This document shows, piece by piece, positions 11,237-22,338 of a DNA stretch of 64,000 bases (positions are counted from its first letter, which is position 1; the number at the start of each line of letters is the position of its first letter). The position numbers and the translations under genes are program-made. The notes below the pieces were generated by a model. It saw only the letters and a list, made by a program, of their open reading frames with translations. It did not search any database and had not been told where the DNA came from. Source of the DNA: Fragum whitleyi (taxonomy: Eukaryota; Mollusca; Bivalvia; Cardiida; Cardiidae); assembly GCA_948146395.1 (NCBI GenBank), contig OX411551.1:47076854-47140853 (forward strand), given 5' to 3'.

Positions 11237-11764
11237 CTCTTTCTTTTCTTCGTCGGTCAGACTAACCTTTTTCAGGCGGAGAAACGCATTGCAGAATATT
11301 CCACATCACGAAGTACAGTCGATAAAATCCGTGAGATTATCGTAAAAGACAGTTAATAGGTATCCACTCATTCAAGAAAATACACGAAACAATTCCAAAT
11401 CACCTACGAGTCGAACGGATCCACGAGGCTTTTTATCATCCGGGCAACTCATCTTCTCCGGTCTCGAAATAGCCGAAGAATAACCCGAGTAAAGTCGTAA
11501 AAAGTCCGATAGTTTACGACACTCGACTCAAAATGTAAACAACCGACGAAATTGACAGGGACTTTTTGCGTCCACGGATCGTGACGGAATCAATCGTAAA
11601 TAGCATTTATATTGTTCAAAAATATTTACCGGTCAGGCGGGTCTATCACGGAATTTTTCAGCCGGTCCGACCGAAATTTAACTGGTCTCAGACCGTCGGA
11701 CTTGAGGGAATCGCGATCCCTGCCTTCCATAAATTTCACTCAGCCTTTTGACAGCAACATTGCC
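11237..11764. other. No recognised gene
   Basis: Unique sequence with moderate CpG content. The phrase ggtccgaccgaaatttaac near 11670 resembles accgaactgaaatttaccg near 52282, suggesting an old shared repeat, too short to classify. Confidence 0.25.
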
Positions 11765-12237
11765 TTAATCAGCAAGGTCAGATTTGTCATCAGGGAGGTT
11801 TCTGAGATCAAGAACACAAAAGGAATTGATAAGAGGTATAGTTTGAAAGGCATCCTCTATCTCAGGCTCAGCTATCAGATCATATATGAAGGGCACATCA
11901 ACAGTCTGCAGAAATTCAGCTGGCGTGTGATTGCCATCAACATCATTTCTTCTACGCTGGGCTGGTCAGTTCTGTCATCAATAATTTTAAACATGTCTTC
12001 ACATGTTTTGAAGTCAGTATCAGCATAACTGGCAGACTGGTACTTTCTTACAAACTGGTGTAGCCTAGGTCATTAAGAGTCTGCTTAACCCTAGAGTCAA
12101 GATGAGTGAAATTTACTTGATCTTCCTGGAGACACAGGCTCGGAAAATTCACTGCCATCAGAACATCACATAACAAGAGTATCATGGCAACAACATTTCT
12201 CCTAGTTGTGATGGTATTATTATGGTGTTGACGTCTT
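11765..12237 (-). pseudogene. Frameshifted coding remnant, possibly hAT/ZNF862-like transposase-derived
   Basis: On the minus strand three consecutive coding-like blocks lie in different frames. Block 1 (about 12237 to 12048) includes CDVLMAVNFPSLCLQEDQVN then FTHLDSRVKQTLNDLG and a TAA. Block 2 (about 12051 to 11941) reads SASYADTDFKTCEDMFKIID then DRTDQPSVEEMM. Block 3 (about 11940 to 11765) reads HTPAEFLQTVDVPFIYDLIA, then AEPEIEDAFQTIPLINSF, ending at TAA. Acidic coding-like text running through two frame changes indicates a decayed gene. The phrase 'LxLQxDxVxFxxL' recalls the C-terminal half of hAT-derived ZNF862/KIAA1586-like proteins, but that match is from memory and uncertain. The plus-strand ORF 11612..12028 is its shadow. 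Confidence 0.45.
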
Positions 12238-13650
12238 TGTCATTAATACTCGAATATTCTATATTATTAAAATATTCTGTGTCCGTTAAAAGTCTCCCAA
12301 CAGAGCTTTAAACGTAAAAAAAATATTTTTTTAATTGCGTCTTATTTAATTTAGCCAGGGAATTTCAGCTATAGTTTCTCAAGGATTTTAGAAAACTATT
12401 TAACAGGTTTTCAATATCTTTTTCTGCTCCCCCGACTAAGCGTACACATGTTACTATGGCAAGGTATTTTCAGGCGGCTAAAGATAATTATGCAAAAATA
12501 TAAAGATATATGCACTCCGTAGTTACTTAACTCCACATTCACCAAATTATATACAGAACATGCCAGAAACTTGAAAGTTATTAGCCCCTTATACGAACTT
12601 CTGGATCATCCCTCGTCTTTATTACCTGGCAGATCGTATGCTTGGGTAGATCGTCACTATATATATATGTGTGTGTCTTGACTGCTTGAGGTCGCGTGCT
12701 GAAAAGTGCGCCTGCAGAACGTGGGCCAGGGGTTCACACAAAATACGCAGGGGCCAGCATCTATTGGTGCTTTTTTTAAGATATTGGGAATTCCCGGAAA
12801 TCTCATTCTACCACAGACCTATAGTCACGTGCCCACTTATTCGAGCGGATTGTAAGTTATGCGTAATATTCCGTTTTGAAATAGCGGCCGTTCATTGGCT
12901 GAAAAATCTGAGGTCGCTTACCAGAGAAAAGAGCATTTCCCTAATAGCCTATTTCTGCCTTACACAAAGTTTTAGTATACAGAAAAGACATATTTCAGCA
13001 AGCACAGTCTGCAGTCTGATCCATGTCTACACTATCTAAATTCTACTTTATTAATATATGCCCTTGAACTAGACTGGTTGAAAATTTTAGTTTGAAACTC
13101 AGCTTCAATACAGCAGGGTAAGGGTTAATCGTTTGTCATAACCGCTGAGTAGCTGTCAATGTCAGGCGTGTGGGTAAGCAAACTCGTATCTACAACAACA
13201 TCAGACTGAGGATACAGTGTTGGGTTGTTCAAATGACGACGTGTGAACCGTTGACAGAAAAGGGAGCGACGAATAAAACAGCGAAAACATAGATGATTAT
13301 TGTTACCGTCGTAGATTTCAATCATGTAGACAGTTACATGGGGATTATATGAATTATAATCGAAATAGTAATCTAGAAACCGTCCCGTTCAATATATAAC
13401 TCGAATACGCTATTTTGATAACAGTGCATTTGTATACAATCGACGAGTCAAAAAAGCGAATTTTACGTATTGATGTACAACACTTATGTTTGAATTATTT
13501 TGTACACATTATTTGCGTCTTTACACATTATTTTGCGCGAATTGCTAGTGTTTCGAGCCTAAGACAAAGTGCTTTCGAGTTATAGTTCCTATTTGGTCAG
13601 ATTCGGTCGTCAAAGGCTAGGTCAATGGCGTGGTTTTAAAATAGATAGAA
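12238..13650. other. No recognised gene
   Basis: Unique DNA with a short tatatatatgtgtgtgt run at 12659..12677. The plus-strand ORF 12671..13039 and minus ORF 13125..13325 have no recognisable domain and no good splice sites. The 13.1-13.7 kb part is comparatively CpG-rich. Confidence 0.25.
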
Positions 13651-13706
13651 CACTATCACGGTTTCATTGGTTGTCGAACACTTTCACGGTTTCATTGGTT
13701 GTCGAA
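13651..13706 (+). repeat. 28-bp direct tandem duplication
   Basis: The unit cactatcacggtttcattgg-ttgtcgaa at 13651..13678 is followed at once by a second copy at 13679..13706 with one difference (cactttcac). It lies just upstream of the hairpin at 13731..13811. Confidence 0.85.
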
Positions 13707-13730
13707 GACTGAGTCAGAAAGAGTCTATTA

Positions 13731-13811
13731 AGTACATTCTACGCGAAATAAACCATCATGTTGAAAGTTGCGTTGTCGTCTTTTGATGGTTTATTTCGCA
13801 TAGAATGTACT
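13731..13811. repeat. 28-bp-arm hairpin
   Basis: Arms 13731..13758 and 13784..13811 (agtacattctacgcgaaata-aaccatca and its complement) pair with one mismatch around a 25-base loop. It is a small foldback or, if transcribed, a stable stem-loop. Confidence 0.8.
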
Positions 13812-14920
13812 ATACAGCCTCTATCTAATACTTAGATCAATCCGAGACAGTTGCAAAGAATATACAAGCATTCATGTTGTGAGAATTACTATAAGAAACT
13901 TGCATTTAGTATATTAAATCAAACCAACGTCATCATTATGTCATCCGCATTAATGTTCGCTAGCCGCTCTTTTATTCCGCAAAAATCAGTCCAAAACTGT
14001 AGTAAGCGTTACAACGAATATAAAGACTTAGGTATTGTCGTTTTGCGCTACCCTTTCATATGATCAGATAAAGGATTAAAGGATAGTATCTGGTTTGCTA
14101 GTATATTTGTTACCTTCAGTTCACAAATGAATATGACATCATTTGGTTTGATGCCGATAGCCGAGTTCCATGATAGCTTAAAATATATATAGGGGTATAA
14201 GGGGTATAAGACAAAAAAGACGGAAACAAAAAAAGACGTTTGTAACAGCTTGTCTTATAGAGCCTGCTTTGTAGCGACCAATAACTTTTGGATGTTGTTC
14301 TTTCGTTCGCTTGACATGTTTTCATCGCAGCCATGTACATAGACGTTCAATTCAAAAGCAATCGAGTTATGACATTTCATCCACAATATAATACAGAGCT
14401 ATCAGGACTGTCCAGTGAATCTAGAACTGCACGTGCTGAATGAGAATGTCGGATTGTGCGTATTTTGACGTTGACGTCTCTATAGAGAAACGCTATCGAG
14501 TAATTAATCGCAATACATATTCTTAGATTACAATTACTGTTCAAAGAATAATCAAAATTTACCGAATTTTTTACATCAATTCAGAAAAATAGTATGTTTA
14601 ATCAGTGTCAAAGAGCTTTTTTAAGAGTATATTTCAGATTGTCAAGGTCCTAGAATATATAATTGGGAGAGGAAAGTTATTTTCTTTCATCCTTGGTAAA
14701 TCTGAGATCACACAAAAGGGCTACTTTTTTAAATTTCATTCCTTATCTCAAGGTGATTTAAGGGATCTCAAGGGATCTCAAAGATAAGAGCTAATTTTAA
14801 AGGTATTGAAAGTATTTTGAAATAAGGAAAAAGGTGATTAGACATTCTAAGTATCAATGCTCTATGCCTTATGGTAAATGAGGAGACAATTTACATAGAT
14901 TGTATTATTTATTCTTTTTG
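13812..14920. other. No recognised gene
   Basis: Unique sequence. A short direct repeat ggatctcaagggatctcaa occurs at 14762..14780. The short ORFs here show no domain. Confidence 0.25.
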
Positions 14921-16319
14921 TGCTCCAAGAAAAATTTTCGGGGGGGGGGGCACATAGTCGTCGGCTTGTGCGCGCATGCGTCCGTCCGTCTGACATCATT
15001 CTTTGGGCCTAATTGGTTGAAATTTCATACATAATCTCCAAAACACCTTTTCTTTATAATTTTCTCGATTCAAGGCTGCGTCATGGAAAAGGGGACCTTC
15101 AGAGAATAATTAGTTATTTGCCAATTTCGCCGCGTCTAATATGCTGAATTTTATGAAATTTCATATTCTTCATTAGGCATTGCTTGTAACAAACCCTTTT
15201 TTTTTGCTTATAAGTTCAAGGTCATGTGTCAAGGTCAGAATTAAGACTTTAAAACTTTAAAATTGGCCATAATTTGGCAATGGTAAGTGATATAGCCTTC
15301 ATATTTCATACATGTATTACTGGTGACAAGACATTTTATTAGAAAATAAGGCAAGGATCTCACCCAATGTCAAGGTCAAATTGTCAAGGTTAATAATTTC
15401 CATCATAAAAGCTTAAAGGGGGATATCACTTATTGGAATGAGATAGGGTCTTCATATTTCACATATGCTTTGCTTGTGATAAGACCTTTCTGTTAATTTC
15501 AAGGTTATCAGTCAATGTCATTTGTCGAGGTCAAATTTGTGAAAAATATAACTGTAACATCGGCCATAACTTTTGAATGGTAAGTGATAGGACCTTCATA
15601 TTTCACATGATGATTGCCTGGGTCAGGGCCTTTCTGTTGTTACCAAGTTCAGGGTCATCAGTCAAGGTCATTTTTTCAAGCTGAAACTTGTGTAAAAAAA
15701 TCAAAGTTAAAAATTGGACGTAACATTTGAATGGTAAGTGATAGGGCCTTCATTTTTCACATAATGATTGCCTGGGACAATGCCTTTCTGTTGGTACCAA
15801 GTTCAAGATCATCAGTCAAGGTCAAGATCTTTTTTCAAGGTCAAATTTGTGGAAAACAATACAAAAACATGAGCCATTACTTTTAAATGCAAGTGATTAG
15901 ATTTTTTTATTTCACATGATGATTGCCTGGACAGGGCCTTTTTTGTTGGGACCAAGTTCAAGGTTATCTGTCAAGGTCAAGGTTATATTTAAGGTCAATT
16001 TTTTTTTAGTTTAAACTAATATTAGCCGTAACTTTGTATTGGTACGTCAAAGAACCTTGAAATTTCCCAAGTCCTTTCCTTTTGACAGGCCCGTCACATG
16101 CATAACAATGTCAAGGTCATTTGATGAAAGTCACTTATCTATAACAAAAATAATCACAATTTGCTTAAACTTTTGATTGATTAAGACACTTACTTTTGAA
16201 AAATGGTCTATAGAAGCATTTTGTGCAAATTATGTCCCTTTTTAGACTCGGGTCTTTTCACCACACAGCATTTAACAGCCGAACAAAAGCTCTATAGGCG
16301 GCGCTCTTCTTTGTTTATC
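14921..16319 (+). repeat. Repeat element with ~140-165 bp units rich in aaggtca
   Basis: Starts near tgtgctccaagaaaaatttt followed by a run of ~12 G (14938..14950) and a gcgcgcatgcgtccgtccgt segment. It ends near ctctataggcggcgctcttc at 16290..16311. Units repeat tggtaagtgatagggccttc-atatttcacat and caaggtcatcagtcaaggtca at about 15280, 15440, 15590, 15740 and 15890. It has the same one-flank plus array plan as the other elements but different ends. Confidence 0.75.
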
Positions 16320-16354
16320 CACCAAAAAGCATTTGAGAAAATGTTGAATTCGCC

Positions 16355-16510
16355 TTAGCATGAGCTACTGGTATAATAATTCACTCGTGACAAACACTGA
16401 TTAGAAATATATGTCCAATAAACATGTCTTTTTAAAGGCGTTTGATGTGATATCTCTACATTTCTCCCAGGAATTGCCACGTAACTTTTTCGTCCACAAC
16501 CCTTGGAACC
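16355..16510 (-). CDS. Candidate exon, unidentified
   Basis: A good minus-strand acceptor (tatcttttcctgcag, CAG at 16511..16513) precedes a frame open for 51 codons, starting GSKGCGRKSYVAIPGRNVE, containing RHVYWTYISNQCLSRVN and ending at TAA 16355..16357. A second frame of the same exon stays open for about 35 codons, so the correct frame is not certain. No AATAAA follows closely and no family is recognised. Confidence 0.25.
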   Translation of the reverse strand, partial: GSKGCGRKSYVAIPGRNVEISHQTPLKRHVYWTYISNQCLSRVNYYTSSSC

Positions 16511-16597
16511 CTGCAGGAAAAGATAACCAACATACAAAAGATGTCATGGTAAACTGTTTTAAGTAAATTTCAAATGTTGATTTAAATTATCAAGCAC

Positions 16598-16637
16598 TTA
16601 TTCGGGGAGCAAAACCCGCCATCGACGGTTCTTGTTT
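16598..16637 (+). repeat. Isolated right end of the 38746..39757 repeat family
   Basis: The segment ttattcggggagcaaaaccc then gccatcgacggttcttgttt matches the right terminus of the element at 39741..39780 (attcggggagcataatccgt, ctgacggctcttgttttt). No body of the element is seen beside it. Confidence 0.6.
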
Positions 16638-17115
16638 AAAATTAAAAATTGCCGAGAAAAGAGAAAATAAGGGGTAAAAGGTGTAAGGGAGTTTTTTAAA
16701 GTATTTTGATAGAGGGTCAATCAAAATTAAAGCATTACCAAATACCGAGGCTCTAGCCCTTATAGTTCGAGAGAAGATTTTCAAGAATTGCTTTCCTTAT
16801 TCTATTGTAAAATCAAGGTTCACAAAGACAACGACTAATATTAAGGGGACGGCAATTATTGTAATCTTTTTGTCGACGACGGTCCTAGGAGATGAAACAC
16901 ACCAGATTTCAAAGCTCTAGGACTAATGATTTTCAAGGAGGATCGCAAAGAGAGGGGCTTATATTCAAGGTATAGTAATTTTTTGAAGTAAAATTAGGTG
17001 ATGATAGATATATATACCAAAGATCCAGGCCTTATGATTTAGAAGTTTTGGGTTTTTTAAAAATATTTTTTACAGATAGACGGACGCTAATAAAAATGAA
17101 ACAGACAGTAGGTGG
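16638..17115. other. No recognised gene
   Basis: AT-rich with blocks such as tttgtcgacgacggtcctag and cagatagacggacgcta that resemble the ends of the degenerate element families in this window. No clear boundaries. Confidence 0.25.
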
Positions 17116-17475
17116 TTGATGTGGGTTGAATGCCACATAAAACATCATTTCGTTAATATCACGTTGGCTTGAGCAATTCACCATGGATTCCAGGTATTTC
17201 CAAGACCAGTATTGACATCCACGGGAGTTCGAAGCTGCCCATACCGTTTAGCTTTACAATAATCCACCAATTCGGATTGAGAAATATATAATACGTACTT
17301 AGAGTTTTGTATGAGAAAAAATATCTAACGAGGTTGGGAGAATTTATAATTGTCGAGGCTCATACGGGATGTTATCATATGGATATTTGTATAGTTATAA
17401 GATAAATAAGGATATTCTCCACCGCCAGGGATAGAATCTTGTTTATGAGTCCTACGCTACCACTGCACTATGCCC
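17116..17475 (-). repeat. Degenerate SINE, minus strand, with internal insertion
   Basis: The left side (17116..17215) matches the SINE tail complement (ttgaatgccacataaaacat, ccatggattccaggtatttc, agaccagtattg). The right side (about 17407..17475) matches the tRNA-like head complement (caccgccagggatagaatc, ctaccactgcactatg). Between them about 150 bases are unlike the intact copies, so the copy is old and probably interrupted. Confidence 0.5.
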
Positions 17476-17890
17476 CAACTACATTCTAGAGGAATGGGCG
17501 TAGAAATAGACAGCCATGTACCAATGATCATTCTCTTTACGACATTTAAGTAGAAAAAGTTTTTTTCTTTTAAATTATGAAAAAAAAAACAAAAAACAAA
17601 TAACCTATTTAACCGGAAGCCATACTTTGGTCAGGTATGGCTTTATTTTATTATTTTTCCAATGGGGGCTTGTTCGAAATTGTTTATGTCTCTCCTGAAA
17701 TTGATTTTCTGTCCCTGAATTTGCTTTTCCTCGTAATTACGTCACGAATGATTCTTGGTCAGTAACAGCATTCCAAGTCCTCCCCACCATCTGACTCATG
17801 CCTGTTCACGGTGGAATCAACACAGATTTTTCTTTGGGTTTAAAAAGTAAGATAACTTGATATACTAGATGGTTGTCCCAGGACAACTGC
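17476..17890. other. No recognised gene
   Basis: Unique AT-rich sequence; a short imperfect palindrome agccatacttt...caggtatggctttatt near 17616..17646. Nothing else identified. Confidence 0.25.
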
Positions 17891-18133
17891 TGTCCAGCCC
17901 GCAAAGTATTGTAGGCATCATAATCCGGACAAGCACAATTTAAGTGGTTGACCTTGAAGCTAATCAAAAATTCTTTCTACTCATTCTAGAGATTAATGGT
18001 GCCAACTAATGTAGGAATCCATCCTGAAATAAAAGAGTAATTGTCCGGATATATTTGGACGGACCGACGAACGCATATTCACCTTCTTGTTATAGTGAGG
18101 ACTATGTCTCGCTCACCGCAAGCGGGCTGGACA
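17891..18133. repeat. 243-bp element with 12-bp perfect inverted repeats
   Basis: The ends tgtccagcccgc (17891..17902) and gcgggctggaca (18122..18133) are exact reverse complements. A cggacggaccgacgaacgca segment lies inside the right end, as in other element families here. MITE-like. A palindrome gatatcattcatgatatc follows at 18136..18153. Confidence 0.55.
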
Positions 18134-18153
18134 AGATATCATTCATGATATCT

Positions 18154-19463
18154 TTTTCCATGAAATTTATACATCTGAATTAAAATTTTAGATTTGTTAA
18201 TCATTGTTCGCTTCCAACAGCAATCACCAATACATATAGAGAGCATTTTTTAATAAAACACATATACAATGATATACCATTTCTAACTAAAATACATCTG
18301 AACAAGCATTTCAAATTCAGCAACAATATTAACGTGTTCGTTGGTGATTTTATACAAATTAAAAAGAATTTATTTAATGATATTAATGTTTCATTGGCAT
18401 CTATACCGAGTTCCATAAGAAAGTGTGCACTTTCACTTTTTGCATTTTTCCTTGATTTTCATAAAGTTGGAAGGCATTTATGGGATAAAATTGATTTCAG
18501 TCTTAAGATAAGACCTTTTTGAAATTAAAAGTTAAATCAGAGTTTTGCAAAGAATCGCATACTGCATACGCGAAAACAAAACGTATAGCGTTAAGATTTG
18601 ACCTCCTTACAGCTTCTTCTTTTACAAGAGCTATATGCATATGTTACACTGTAGAGTTTTAGGAGACATCCCAAGCCATTTTCAAGCAAAAGTTTTATTA
18701 TTCCTGCAGACGTTACGTGGGCTTCAACGTTAGTAATTGCTACGTTGTTAGGTCAGTAACTTGTCGTCGAAGAGTGCTATGGCGTTCTATGACCTCTCGA
18801 TTTACCCTTTGTAAACCTTAAAAAGTAATGACACCGATTTCTATCGGAATATGAACTCTTTATCATATTTGCTGACGTTCTGAAACTGACAAGGTTCGTT
18901 TATGTTCATCCACGAAAATTATAAGTCAAACCACACAGTTGCATTATGTGCAATTGCAATGATGATGTGATTTTATGATTAGCTGAGGCACAATGATTAA
19001 ACTAAATGCAATTTCGGGCCAAATAGACATCTAACGCGTGATGCACATGCAAAATCAAAGGTCGCTACTTAGCAGAAATCGTTTGCACACCGCTTGATTT
19101 ATTATTTCAAATATCGTTAGCAAATACTCATGGGGAACGTCATACTAAATTGCATGACGGTAGGTTGTGTAATTTCCGAGATACTCAAAATTCAAAAGTG
19201 CACACTTTCTTTTGGAACTGAGTATATAACTGATTCAGGTTCGACTAAATGTCAACTTCACTTTATAAGTTTTTTTGGAAGACTGAAGCGCAGACGGACA
19301 GATGGCCATTACTTTCAATATTGAAAGGTGTTTAACAACCAATTTAATGGTATTTCAGTAATATCATAGTGCCTGTAACATATAAAGGATTCCTGTGTAT
19401 TTCTCACAACAGAACTACAAAAACATATTCTTCGAGCCTGCAGCTGCTCTTTCACTTGGGTCA
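18154..19463. other. No recognised gene
   Basis: Unique DNA. The ORFs at 18201..18522 and 19130..19324 overlap on both strands without a recognisable domain. Confidence 0.25.
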
Positions 19464-19796
19464 TTAGCATACGCCCGTAAAGACATTCTCAAACGCCTTA
19501 TTTTGGCCCTCATTAAAGTGTGTTTTCCATGAAGGTTTTTTCGCCTTTATTTCTCTCAATGTCTCTTCGATGCATATAGCAGTTTCATTTTCAACTGTAA
19601 AGGAGGTCACAACTTGATAGTTTACATTGGTTTTTGTAACCAAGAAAAATAGTGACAGGCCAAAAAGGAAGTGATGTATGTTCGGGTCTGTTGAATAAAG
19701 AGGAAACTGAAAAATGCATGTTGTGTCTGAGAAACTCTTAAAACGTCTAATCATCACAGTAAAATAGGAACAGCTTTTACCTTTATAGACATCCAT
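19464..19796 (-). pseudogene. MULE-like transposase core fragment (possible exon)
   Basis: A 110-codon minus-strand frame. Its middle and end read LSLFFLVTKTNVNYQVVTSF, then VENETAICIEETLREIKAKK and NKAFENVFTGVC before TAA. The pattern LPLFFL-x-x-x-TNV-x-Y-x-V-x-x-x-F-x-x-x-x-E-T-x-x-x-I-x-E-x-L matches, from memory, the MULE transposase domain found after a CARF-like domain in many invertebrate transposase-derived proteins. The expected continuation (catalytic region, CDFHREQAW-type motif) is missing after the stop. The CARF-like piece at 21652..21932 lies upstream on the same strand with a repeat copy between, so both are probably remains of one gene. An intact spliced gene cannot be excluded. 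Confidence 0.5.
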
Positions 19797-20707
19797 GGTA
19801 CAATTATAAGGGTGGAAACTGCAGATGTAATTCGATGAGAGCTTCTGTCATGTCAATTTTGAGAATTTCATCCTTATCAGACTATGAGAACAATGATATT
19901 TAGGAGTTACTGCTTTTGACATTATCCCTAGATATGTGACCCTCATATATGCACCTCATTAATAATTAACTACGCGTCAACTATAAAAATGGTTTCTTGA
20001 AAAATTCGGAAGAATTAGATAAAATTATGGTTCCCTTTATTTACTTTAGTTTTGGGGGCAACTCGTTTTGTAAGAAATCAAGGGACTTCTGGTCCTGAAA
20101 TTGCCATATTTTGAATGTCTAGACCGACAACACGAAGGTGTTGAAGAAATACAAATCCCTAAATTCCTCAGGTTTAGGAAGGTGCCACCCAGGGACCATT
20201 CCTGCTAATTTTGGTCCAAATTTGCCCAGTGGTTTTGGGGATGAAGAATTTTAAAGAAATTGTTGAGCATGGATGAGGGAAGATGCCATGCAAGACGAAC
20301 AAGGATACTAGGTGATTCTAAAAGGTTACCTGTGGCGTGGGGTGCTTTATTTAGCTGCAAGTTGTACCTATCATTACAATGAAATTTTGTCTTTTCCCTC
20401 CTTTTGAAGTAGGTACCAATTTTCTTAATTGCAAGTTCTTAATCCATTCAGGCCTCCTTACAAAGTTTTTTTTTTAATAAAGGCTCTAATGTATAGTAAT
20501 AAAGTCCTTTAAGTGTAAAATATGAAAAAATAAAGAGTAAATAATTGCAATTTTTGTCGAAGTTCTTATGCAGAACTAATTCATTACTAGCGCTGCAACC
20601 ATTCAGAGCGAAAAGAATGTTTTTGAGTGTGAATTTAAGGTTTTTTGGAATTTTTATGGTTTTCAGGGGCAAAGAAAAGGTTTTAAAAGTTTTCTCTGAA
20701 ATCAGAG
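19797..20707. other. No gene; partial repeat at 20160..20340
   Basis: The part 20160..20340 (accattcctgctaattttgg, ccagtggttttggggatgaa, aaagaaattgttgagcatgg) is a diverged single unit of the repeat types seen at 1-2.7 and 24-26 kb. The rest is AT-rich with no coding signal. If 19464..19796 and 21652..21932 are one gene, this is intron or decayed coding sequence. Confidence 0.35.
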
Positions 20708-21560
20708 GTTATAAGCTCCACTGGCCAAAGGCCAGCGCGTTTTTGCCATGGCGGAGTGTTCGTCGTGCGTCCGTCCGTGAGTAAACTTTTATTTAAACAT
20801 GTTCCAAACCAAATGTATTCTAACGGATTCGAGTTGAATTCGGATTCTAACGAAACTTTGTAAAAATAATCCTTTGGTGACCCGCTTCTTAAATTGCTAA
20901 AGAAATTTTGATTGACCCCCGAATATGCGCTTGGCATTTGTTCCCGTTAAAATCTTTAACAATTTTCAATGAAACTTGGCATGGATGTTCATTGGTTGAC
21001 CCTTTACTTAAATTGCTCAAGAGATTCTTATTGACCCCCAAATATAGGCTAGGCAGGGCGGGGAATTTTTACACGTTCAAATCTTTAAAATGATCTCCTC
21101 CCAAACCATGCGGCTTATTTCAATGAAACATGGCATTGACTTTTCTTGGGTGATCCTATACTTAAATTTCCCAAGAAATTTTGATTGACCCCAAAATATG
21201 GGCTTGAAAGGGGGTGCATTTTTTCAAGTTACAATCTTTTAAAATCTTCTTCTCTCAATCCATTGGTCTGATTTCAGTAACACTTGGAATGGACTTTCCT
21301 TTGGTAACTCTTTACATAAATTATTTAAAAAAAGGTTGACCCCAAAACATGGGTGTGGAAGGGCGGGGCATTTTTTCACCTTAAAACACAAAAAAGCCTT
21401 CTCCTCCCGAACCATTGGGCTAATTTCAGTGAAACTTGGCAAGGATGTTCCTTGGTTTAACCTTTACTTAAATTGTTCAAGAAATTTTGATTGATCCCAA
21501 AATATAGGCGTGGCAGAGCGAAAGTTTGGGGTTATTAAAGCCAATGGAGCGGAACAGGCC
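20708..21560 (-). repeat. agctccactggcc-ended repeat element, ~155-165-bp units
   Basis: The terminus ataagctccactggccaaag-gccagcgcg is followed by catggcggagtgttcgtcgt and gcgtccgtccgtgagtaaac, then units with caatgaaacttggcatggatgttc and cccaaaatataggcttggcaggg at about 20970, 21130, 21280 and 21430. The same terminus occurs at 24392. It inserted between the two MULE/CARF coding remnants. Confidence 0.75.
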
Positions 21561-21651
21561 CTCTTAAGGTATTAAAGGTTTCACTTTGAGGCCTTTCCAT
21601 TGATAGAAAAGTTAAGAGTAGCTTAATGCAATATACCTACCTTATCAATGT

Positions 21652-21932
21652 TCATTGCTGATTTTTGTCGCAATTTGCAAGGAACTTATGGTTGCTCAAA
21701 GTACTGTTGGTTTGGTAATACCGCTTATTGTTAGGATGTGGTAAACTATCAAACCTTTCTTTGACGAACATTTTAAAATGCAATTTCATCTCTGCAAGTG
21801 ATCTAACTCCACCTTTACTCAAATCCTTAACCTTCTGCGCAATCAGACGATCTGTCATTTCCGTGTATATTTCGGAGGAACACAAAAATATTTTCTTAAA
21901 TACTTCAGGATTTATCCCTATAAAAACTTCTG
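21652..21932 (-). pseudogene. CARF/ALS2CR8-like domain exon of a MULE-type protein
   Basis: The minus-strand frame is open from about 21932 (after a tttttatag acceptor-like site) to TGA at 21652. It reads SSEIYTEMTDRLIAQKVKDL, then SKGGVRSLAEMKLHFKMFVK and ERFDSLPHPNNKRYYQTNST, with SNHKF after. This fits the known pattern of CARF-type domains (KI-x-x-L-x-x-x-GV-x-x-x-x-EM-x-x-x-L-x-x-FV ... RR-YFP ... I-x-NH-x-Y), where a MULE core follows. A strong donor ATAAG|GTAGGTA lies 14-19 bases past the TGA, so the stop may be a late mutation in a former exon. The start is drawn at the presumed acceptor because the first in-frame ATG is internal. The plus-strand ORF 21728..21952 is a shadow. Confidence 0.55.
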
Positions 21933-22338
21933 AGTTTTTTTATATGCATTGACATGGTACTACATTCTTCCCGAAAAACATTCGAAATACATTGATTTAT
22001 CGAGCATATAAGTTTTGAAGTAGTCTGGTAGGCTTTGAACAGGTTCTACGTCGAAATGTAACTGTATTTTGTCTTGTTTGGAAAATCGCAAAAGATATAT
22101 TATTTTATCTTTCAAAGACTAACACACAAATAAATAACAATAAATGGACAACCCTTACAATACCTCAATAAAAGATTAATACTCGAATGTCTTGGTAATT
22201 ATCCTGTGAAATTACTTATTTGGGGAGAAAGAATGGACATTTCACAACTCTTCAAAGAACTTAAGACAAGCCAAAGTAACATCAAATTAAAAAATTAAGT
22301 TAACTTTAAGAAATTACTATTATCCCACACACATCATA

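Noticed and set aside
12671..13039. 122-codon plus-strand ORF
   Set aside because: Composition is not protein-like and no domain is visible.
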